Shown: positions 6,301 to 10,243 of the stretch, in pieces
How positions within the stretch are numbered: the stretch's first letter is position 1
Layout of the letters: each line of letters opens with the position of its first letter
Assembly: GCA_031418035.1 (NCBI GenBank)
Contig: JANOWU010000060.1
Span: forward strand, 1 to 10,243
From: JANOYY01 sp031418035
GTDB lineage: Bacteria; Actinomycetota; Acidimicrobiia; Acidimicrobiales; JANYDT01
DNA: 10,243 nucleotides
Direction: 5' to 3'
Program-made: the position numbers and the translations under genes
Notes under the pieces: generated by a model
What the model was told of the DNA's origin: nothing
The model's input: only the letters and a program-made list of their open reading frames with translations
Database searches by the model: none

Positions 6301-8415
6301 GAGGCCAGGATCGAGCGTTACGCCAACACCGGCAGCTGGACCGGTGATTGCCGCGCTCAGTGCGGCCGGTCCGAGTGGCGGGACGACGACCGTCGAAGCT
6401 TCCAGAGTCGCTGCGAGCCCGGGATGGCGCATCGGTCCGTCGAAGTAGTCAGCGCGCAGCGTAGTAACGACCCTCAAGCTTGAACCTGTTGTCTGCAACG
6501 CGTACATCACCGCGTCGAGGACCTTGTGAGCAAGGCGTTCGTCCGACAAGGTCCAGAACTCTTCGAACTGATCGATCACGAGCAGAAGATCACCTGCTCG
6601 CCCGGCCATGACCTCCCGCACGGCGTGGTCGAAGGAGCACTCGTCGCGCGTCAGCGCGTCGGCCAGACCCTCGACTCGTCTCGTCGCGACGGCAACAAGC
6701 GCATTCTCCATCGCGAGATGAGGGGTCGGACCGGGCGACATCGTCGTCACGAACCAGTCCTGCGACCCGGTCAGCGAGCCGGCCCGGAGCCTCGGGAGCA
6801 GACCGGCTCGAACCACCGAGGACTTCCCGGAGCCAGACGGGCCGACGACGTTCAGCAGCCGCATCACGTCGGCAGAGCGAATTCGCTGAAGGAGATGTTC
6901 CACTAACAGGTCGCGACCAAAGAAGTCGGCCGAATCCGCCTCTTGAAATGCCAGCAGACCCTTGTACGGGTTACGAATCGCGCGTTGGCTCAATCGTGTC
7001 GAACTGACGCTCAGTCGCTGTGCGATCTCTGCGGCGAACTCGTCTACGCCGGCGAACGAGACCGAACCATCCCCCGCTGCGACGCGCTCAAGGACCTCAA
7101 CCGCGTCGCGATGGCCCCCATTCATACGAGTCGGGGCGCCCAACTCGTTGCGGATGAGCCGAAGGAGGAGTGCCGCGAATGCCCGAATGTCACGGCCGAA
7201 CTCTCCGCGCTTCCCATGGTAACTGTGGAAAGCAGAGAAATCGCCGAGCACAAAGGCGCCGCCGTCTCGGAAGACATTCGACGCGCTCACGCTGCCGTGA
7301 CTCACACCAACGGAGTGAGCGGCATGCAGCGCAGCACCAACGTCAGCAAGGACGCGTGGGACAACGTCAGACTCGTCGATGCCCGGATCAGCTAGCGAAC
7401 CCCTGCGGAAAAACTTCGTGACGACGCGCGCTGATCCCGGCTCGCGCCAGTAGTCAAAGAGCGGCGCGATGTTCGGATGCTCCAATGCCACGACGCTTCG
7501 ATGCACGCGGTCGAAGGAGCGTACGAACTCCGGGTGATCAGCCAACGATGCTGGGATCACCTTGAGCGCAACCTCACGCCCGACAGCCTGGTGCGTGGCG
7601 CGATACACGACACCTCGTTTGCTTTCTCCGATGCGCTCGTGGAGGGTCCATCCGCGTAGCTCGCCCAATTCACCACTGTCCACCAAGGCGTCGCAAGCAA
7701 TGGCACGGTCGAGCGAGACGAACCGACCGCTTGGCTCCAATCCGTGTTCTTCGGCCAAGCGACCTCGAAACACTTGGAATACCTGCAACGCCTCGGCTTG
7801 ACGGCCGCTGCGATATAACGCGGTTGCCAGGACGCGGTGCGTGGACTCGCGCAGTGGCTCGCGCCCGCACGCGGCTGTGAGTCCCGCAACGGTCTCCGCC
7901 GCGCGTCCGAGAGCAATCGCGCAGACCGCCCACTCGTCCGCGGCTTCGGCCCGACGTTCTGCGAGATTGACCCGTCGGGCGCGCGCCCACAGCAGATGAT
8001 CGAGGCTTGTGAGCGCCTCGCCACGCCACAGCTTCAGCGCTAAGTTGTACAACTCGTATCGCCGCATTGTCGGGCATGAAGGGTCGGCGGCTTCGGAGAG
8101 GTGCGCGTTGAATACACCCACGTCGACCTGGCGTGCGGCGACGTCGAGTGCATACCCGCCGTCGCGGGCAAGCAAGGTGGCCTCGCCGAGACATTTCCGC
8201 AGCCGCGATGCGTGCGTGTGGACCGCGTTGCGGGGATCCTTCGGCAAGGGTTCGTCGGGCCAAAGTGCATCGACGATATCGGCGATCGGGTGAGTTCGAC
8301 CGGGGTCCAAGGCGAGAACGGCTAACAGCGCCCGCCCTTGAGCGCCGGGGAGTTCGAGTGCCTGGCCGTCACGCATCGCACCGATCGGGCCGAGCAGTTG
8401 GATCGTGATCACCAT
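2854..8415 (-). CDS. SARP/BTAD - degenerate kinase - nSTAND1 NTPase - beta-propeller regulator, fused in frame to a secreted protein
   Basis: This is probably a cytoplasmic signal-responsive transcription regulator of about 1,853 residues as read. An OmpR/SARP-type winged helix (about 1-95) is followed by a BTAD helical domain (about 100-245). A kinase-like domain (about 255-470) keeps the VALK lysine (Lys285) but has HGS (373-375) for HRD and DFS (392-394) for DFG, so it is probably a pseudokinase. The nSTAND1 module starts NPYKGLLAFQ (482), with P-loop GPSGSGKSS (525-533) and Walker B LLLVIDQFEEFW (about 610-621). A charged coiled coil (about 911-960) precedes a degenerate beta-propeller (about 1000-1620), whose clearest WD blade is at 1563-1591. 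The usual propeller-protein tail WAELACEAAGRNMTEAEW is at about 1627. At residue 1663 a C8 tract (3420-3427) carries the frame into the leader and coding region of a secreted protein. Either one base more or less would end this protein there, at about 1666-1669 residues. ATG 8415 is preferred over TTG 8463 and ATG 8445 because AAGGGGG precedes it and the winged helix starts directly. Confidence 0.88.
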   Translation of the reverse strand: MVITIQLLGPIGAMRDGQALELPGAQGRALLAVLALDPGRTHPIADIVDALWPDEPLPKDPRNAVHTHASRLRKCLGEATLLARDGGYALDVAARQVDVGVFNAHLSEAADPSCPTMRRYELYNLALKLWRGEALTSLDHLLWARARRVNLAERRAEAADEWAVCAIALGRAAETVAGLTAACGREPLRESTHRVLATALYRSGRQAEALQVFQVFRGRLAEEHGLEPSGRFVSLDRAIACDALVDSGELGELRGWTLHERIGESKRGVVYRATHQAVGREVALKVIPASLADHPEFVRSFDRVHRSVVALEHPNIAPLFDYWREPGSARVVTKFFRRGSLADPGIDESDVVPRVLADVGAALHAAHSVGVSHGSVSASNVFRDGGAFVLGDFSAFHSYHGKRGEFGRDIRAFAALLLRLIRNELGAPTRMNGGHRDAVEVLERVAAGDGSVSFAGVDEFAAEIAQRLSVSSTRLSQRAIRNPYKGLLAFQEADSADFFGRDLLVEHLLQRIRSADVMRLLNVVGPSGSGKSSVVRAGLLPRLRAGSLTGSQDWFVTTMSPGPTPHLAMENALVAVATRRVEGLADALTRDECSFDHAVREVMAGRAGDLLLVIDQFEEFWTLSDERLAHKVLDAVMYALQTTGSSLRVVTTLRADYFDGPMRHPGLAATLEASTVVVPPLGPAALSAAITGPAAGVGVTLDPGLVARILGDVIGRPGELPLLQYALTQLFDQRSGTRISERAYDMIGGLTGAVARRAETIYSGLTGEQQRVTRQYFTRLVTLHDSGAETSRRVRRSELGSAEALDPVVQRFGADRLLAFDRDPHSREGTVEIAHEALLHEWPRLRAWIDDDREDLRRGQKLDDAATRWVAAGREDEDLLTGRRLTSVLEWISEHNPELTVAVQEFLDASTNQHDEAMAREQRRAAELERLVTQLECERLRADDERAVAETRRLALQAGSLVGVDRALSLLVAVESHRRAPATPDARGALLRTLVGCGPVLRHFPALGHVLAIGWIKDLLAVVTPTHVLIVSPDGEVLSSLGLPVPARTTLPRVAINGTAVAWLTDGDDVWVGPLDHPSEARRIAEGVAVFDLAKHSHALVVVGKNRDVSMFDASGVQRWSLPADPAATQGELARRHGRSQASLGTDWLPVFPYVAFAAHDRSVVRVQAQLVDVLDTAAGDKSLSAWIDGSRQLLPGAAAGDSRFAHVFDRHSLSRVSVPELSGPLGSLGLSNRFGFDDRPVAMVALSDDTVAVVRHSGVVGFGSYRTGESVNVSVPVGQATCVAGSPDRRSVAVGGRNGVALVAADGSGLLHRTLERDDDQLALFGGREADWIATDCDPNHIARRGGRFWRFDATAGTGVWKETDEFHLDKTTYVDPIAGRPDLFARYQFGADERVGDQVQLFHLPSGAPASAIIRKGFGSQGFATDPFGRWHVTDSYRPHEFQVNRLDDGSELARYPIEEPSFGGVMFAIPPSAERILVTGLMTGRSWIVDTESWGLSPSGLLAGTAQMAMYSPDGSRLLTVAVDGSMSLRDGTTFEEIRRFATSTGTSATFTAQHTAFSDDGRFLVTVHDGRGRVWDVETGHLIGDPFDSPPRIVPSALTGASVGLLTASPGYLNVWRFDVDSWAELACEAAGRNMTEAEWLQFGPLDEPYRATTDRWPFPPHDRIVTANSRKLTPVQSTKGRDPIMNIRKLFATSAFAIASVIVNTTMPAGATPGNTQIDGVAKIDFATCTELASPLTLRMTGALEGCWYTTSLEVVHTTPSGGYRERGTERFIGCLTTGGSNKCGSFDTIYQFEAKYQTSPPFAEIHGRCQHPIVSGTGDFEGVTGRVDFKDDVQNGCFYYRGHIAFK
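3361..3366 (-). promoter_or_regulatory. Weak Shine-Dalgarno AAAGGA for the secreted protein
   Basis: AAAGGA on the minus strand ends 12 bases before ATG 3348. The spacing is long, so initiation may be weak or coupled to translation of the upstream gene, whose natural stop would lie about 55-70 bases earlier. It still supports an independent start at 3348. Confidence 0.4.
3420..3427 (-). other. C8 homopolymer at the regulator/secreted-protein junction (frame-deciding)
   Basis: On the coding strand the codons are TTC CCC CCC CAT GAC. Removing one C gives TTC CCC CCC ATG ACA GGA TCG TGA, a stop at 3407-3405. Adding one gives CCA TGA, a stop at 3418-3416. Only a tract of eight Cs (or one differing by a multiple of three) leaves the frame open into the next gene. 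The tract could be a sequencing error, a recent indel, or a slippage site. Confidence 0.85.
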
Positions 8416-8418
8416 TGG

Positions 8419-8425
8419 CCCCCTT
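8419..8425 (-). promoter_or_regulatory. Shine-Dalgarno AAGGGGG deciding the ATG 8415 start
   Basis: A purine-rich AAGGGGG lies 3 bases before ATG 8415 (4 if the site is taken as AAGGGG). This is short but usable. No comparable site precedes TTG 8463 or ATG 8445. Confidence 0.5.
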
Positions 8426-8437
8426 CGACTGCGTCCA

Positions 8438-8473
8438 GACAGCATCCCAGATCGGACTGTCAAAATGCTGTCA
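8438..8473 (-). promoter_or_regulatory. Candidate SARP operator: TGACAG direct repeats at 11-bp phase plus an inverted arm
   Basis: On the minus strand TGACAG occurs at 8473-8468 and again at 8462-8457, exactly 11 bp apart. SARP proteins (for example ActII-ORF4, AfsR) are known to bind direct repeats with 11-bp phasing near the -35 region. The upstream copy is also part of an 8-bp inverted repeat: GACAGCAT (minus 8472-8465) against ATGCTGTC (minus 8445-8438). TTGACA (8463-8458) overlaps the second repeat and is a perfect -35 hexamer, but no good -10 follows. The site lies 42 bases before ATG 8415, so the regulator may control its own gene. That is inference from position and phasing. Confidence 0.4.
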
Positions 8474-8951
8474 GCGGTGGGGTCGGAGGGTCAACTCTCC
8501 CCGACGAAGAGTGAGAATGGTGATCCGGCCTGTGGTCGACTCGTTCGCCGTGAATGCACCCTGGTGGGCCGCGTTGACGTCCGGGTCACGGTGCCCCGTT
8601 GTCTGAATGCGCGTCGACCGTGCATCGAGGTAGCCGACGACATGGTTGATCCGTGCCTGCGAGGATGGCGTGATCCTTGGTTCGCCTCTGGCGGGCTGAT
8701 TCGTCTCCACACGTCCCACGAGGAACCGCGTTGTTGTCGAGCGGCCTTCTTCGTGGCGCCTATGAGTGGCAGAGGAGCAAATCGCTCCGCTGAAGTCCTC
8801 GACCGTCCCGACCTGGGGTGGGTGAAGTTGAAGGCGAGGAAGCCAAGAACGGTCACTCCCGGTTGGCCGCGAGCCCGAAATCCACGCCGATCGCGGTCGC
8901 CAAAGGACACTCGGTGACACCCCCGGACAGCACCGGATACCGAGTCGGAGA
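8474..8951. other. Stretch without a supported gene upstream of the large regulator
   Basis: Several frames stay open on both strands. A minus-strand frame ending TGA 8471-8473 has a plausible tail (GAFTANESTTGRITILTLRR), preceded by INHVVGYLDARSTRIQTTGH. It has no convincing start, and upstream it runs into the antisense of the tRNA fragment. A plus-strand frame to about 8917 is equally open. I read this as the promoter region of the regulator plus decayed sequence, possibly the tail of a lost minus-strand gene. Confidence 0.3.
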
Positions 8952-8952
8952 G

Positions 8953-8997
8953 GACTACGGATGAGAAGGTTGGGGGTTCGAATCCCTCCGAACGCGC
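8953..8997 (+). tRNA. 3' half of a tRNA-Arg(ACG) gene: remnant, probable attachment site
   Basis: The anticodon loop CTACGGA (8955-8961, anticodon ACG) is followed by a variable region (AAGGTT). Next come a T-arm with stem GGGGG/CCCTC around loop TTCGAAT (8972-8988), the acceptor strand CGAACGC (8989-8995) and discriminator G 8996. This closely matches the 3' half of actinobacterial tRNA-Arg(ACG) as I remember it. The 5' half is absent. The five bases before the loop (GAGGA) do not pair with the TGAGA after it, and no D-arm or 5' acceptor strand is found upstream. A 3' remnant breaking at the anticodon loop is what a tyrosine-integrase element leaves at its far end. It is not a functional tRNA. 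Confidence 0.72.
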
Positions 8998-9149
8998 AAA
9001 GCGAATATGCCCGCTGACCTGCGGTGATTGTGCCGTCGCAATTCTGTTGCAAGTTGAGTCTGAATCCACGGTGCCATGTTTGGTGCCGTTTCTACCGGAG
9101 ACTGAGGGTTCGACGGAGGCGAAGGACGTTCGATCGGCCAGAGTGGAAG

Positions 9150-9626
9150 ATGACAAGCGAAGCAAGCCAACGTTGGCCGAAGGTGTTTGACCAAGGCACG
9201 GCGTTCCTCGATGCGGCAGATCACCTGGCCGCGCAAGCCGTTGGAACAGTTCGGTCCGGTAACCCCGACAAAACAGCGCTTCGGTTGTCGTGGCCGGTGC
9301 CTGTTCTGATCGGGGTTTGCGGCGGAACTCTCGCTCAAGGCCGAGCTGATGTCGATTGGATCGTCGGCGAAAGGCCACGACATTTCGAAACTAGGGAAGA
9401 AGATTCCCCCGGCTGTCAGGGAACAAGTCCAAGCTGAATGCACTCGTCGGGCGAACGCAGAGTTCGATGTCTCGTGTGTGCTGGGGGAGCACGCCGAGGC
9501 GTTCGTTGTGTAACGATACATCTACGAATCGACCGACCCGTCGGCTTTGACGTCGACTCCATGACGATCGTCTGTCGAGGTCTGGAGGAGCACCTTCGTA
9601 CGACGCTCCTTCCGGTCACGAGCTAA
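9150..9626 (+). pseudogene. Frameshifted remnant of a HEPN-like small protein gene
   Basis: Three pieces in two frames make one protein of about 158 residues. Piece 1 starts at ATG 9150 and includes WPKVFDQGTAFLDAADHLAA and WPVPVLIG, ending at a G4 run (9312-9315). Dropping one G continues directly as FAAELSLKAELMS, KGHDISKLGKKIP and EHAEAFVV, to TAA 9511-9513, then RYIYESTDP. Near 9530-9545 a missing base shifts it to VGFDVDSMTIVCRGLEEHL and the final TAA 9624-9626. The pattern (A-E-L-x-L-K, then KGHD-L, then H-x-x-A-F-x-x-RYIYE) is what I know from HEPN-like all-helical proteins, where a Trp normally sits where this TAA is. HEPN domains often act as RNases or in toxin and defence systems. 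Two indels and a stop indicate a dead gene. No partner gene is seen next to it. Confidence 0.6.
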
Positions 9627-10124
9627 GCGGGTTTGTGCACACCGCCGCCGCTACTCAGGGAGACCTTCAGGACCCCCAGACCTGCACACGTTGGGAGAGC
9701 GGAGGCTAAGGTCGCAGGGTTTCCGGCGTCCTAGAGATCCGAGCTCCCTCCCCACTTGCAGGAACAGTTATCAGTAGGTATCCGGGGGCAACACCGGTGG
9801 TCGCGGACTCTGCTGTCCCTGACCAAAAAATTCGTACCGTGTTCGCATCGCCTCATTCTCAGAAACGCCCCGGGTCCCGGTGGATAGGACAGAGCGGGGT
9901 CCGCACTAGTGAACGCCGAAGCAACAACCGTCTTCCCCAATTAGATCCGAGCGTCGAGCCGGCGTCCGAGTGGCGATCTGATTCCATCGGGTTCGGTCGA
10001 TGGGAGGCAACCACTGGCTACCGCACGGATCGCTGGCCGAGTTCCGGCCTGGTCGTGAACCTCGAACACAGACAGGTTCATGAACCGGTGAGTACGATTT
10101 TGCGAACGACTACGTAAAACTCAG
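9627..10124. other. About 500 bases with no recognisable gene
   Basis: Open frames exist, the longest on the plus strand from about 9797 to 10117. Their composition is Arg/Ser-rich and I see no motif, clear ribosome site or RNA gene. It probably consists of eroded sequence continuing the decayed region. Confidence 0.4.
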
Positions 10125-10243
10125 CTAAGCGCACAGAAGATTGTTTTCCTGCCCGCTGCAGCCCTCCTCGATGGTCAGAAGGGCAGGAAGTGCCTTGTCA
10201 AGAATGCGGGCAAACAACTCGTGTCCGGCAAGCAAGCCGAATG
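10125..10243 (-). CDS. Partial unassigned frame at the right edge (strand uncertain)
   Basis: On the minus strand a frame comes in from the edge and stops at TAG 10127-10125. It reads FGLLAGHELFARILDKALPA and then LLTIEEGCSGQENNLLCA, a plausible C-terminus. The plus strand in the same codon register is equally open (KIVFLPAAALLDG, KCLVKNAGKQLVSG), with similar third-position GC. I favour the minus strand slightly because it has a natural end, but cannot decide. Family unknown. Confidence 0.28.
   Translation of the reverse strand, partial: FGLLAGHELFARILDKALPALLTIEEGCSGQENNLLCA

Noticed and set aside
6980..6995. GCGCGTTGGCTCAATC, similar to the 5' end of a tRNA
   Set aside because: It lies inside the regulator and encodes the stretch before NPYKG of the nSTAND module; no tRNA follows it.
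8416..8463. Longer N-terminus of the regulator from TTG 8463
   Set aside because: It would add 16 residues before the winged helix, lacks a ribosome site and overlaps the candidate operator; ATG 8415 fits better.
9050..9115. Minus-strand peptide RNGTKHGTVDSDST resembling the tail of a phage integrase next to the tRNA remnant
   Set aside because: Such tails are common beside tRNA sites, but nothing upstream in the frame looks like an integrase and the plus-strand pseudogene occupies that DNA; too short to support.
8491..9521. Long minus-strand frames containing a GFEPPTF-type peptide
   Set aside because: They are the antisense of the tRNA T-arm and acceptor strand (8971-8997), a well-known source of false proteins, and they also overlap the HEPN-like remnant.

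Overview
The window is GC-rich bacterial DNA that looks like an accessory region of an actinobacterium. Evidence for this is the GC-rich codon use, a SARP/BTAD-type regulator fused to a STAND NTPase, and a tRNA-Arg(ACG) fragment that matches the actinobacterial form as I remember it. I would guess Acidimicrobiia (Ilumatobacter-like), but this is a guess from gene style.

Layout. Positions 1-480 hold the 3' end of an unrecognised plus-strand gene and an unrecognised minus-strand ORF. About 480-1930 is one IS110-family insertion sequence: a 412-residue DEDD/serine recombinase (603-1841) behind a structured left end that could encode its bridge (guide) RNA. About 1926-2853 contains only broken coding pieces, including a minus-strand HEAT-repeat-like remnant. 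From 8415 down to 2854 (minus strand) runs one very large open frame. It begins with a SARP winged helix plus BTAD, followed by a degenerate kinase domain, an nSTAND1-type NTPase, a short coiled coil and a beta-propeller. It then continues without a stop into a small cysteine-rich secreted protein that has its own start codon and signal peptide. A run of eight Cs at the junction decides whether the two are fused: with seven or nine Cs the upstream protein would stop at once. Upstream of the large gene are two TGACAG direct repeats 11 bp apart, the phasing expected of SARP binding sites.

The right part (8474-10243) is mostly decayed. It holds the 3' half of a tRNA-Arg(ACG) gene, probably an integration scar, then a pseudogene (9150-9626) whose pieces in two frames spell a HEPN-like small protein with two frameshifts and a stop. 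A 500-base stretch without a gene follows, and then an unassigned frame cut by the window edge.

Taken together, this is a mobile-element-scarred island. The only intact genes I can support are the IS110 recombinase, the giant signal-sensing regulator and the small secreted protein. The regulator plausibly senses a ligand through its propeller, uses its NTPase as a switch and acts on DNA through its SARP head. Its co-directional neighbour is an exported protein that may be its output or partner. That functional link is inference.
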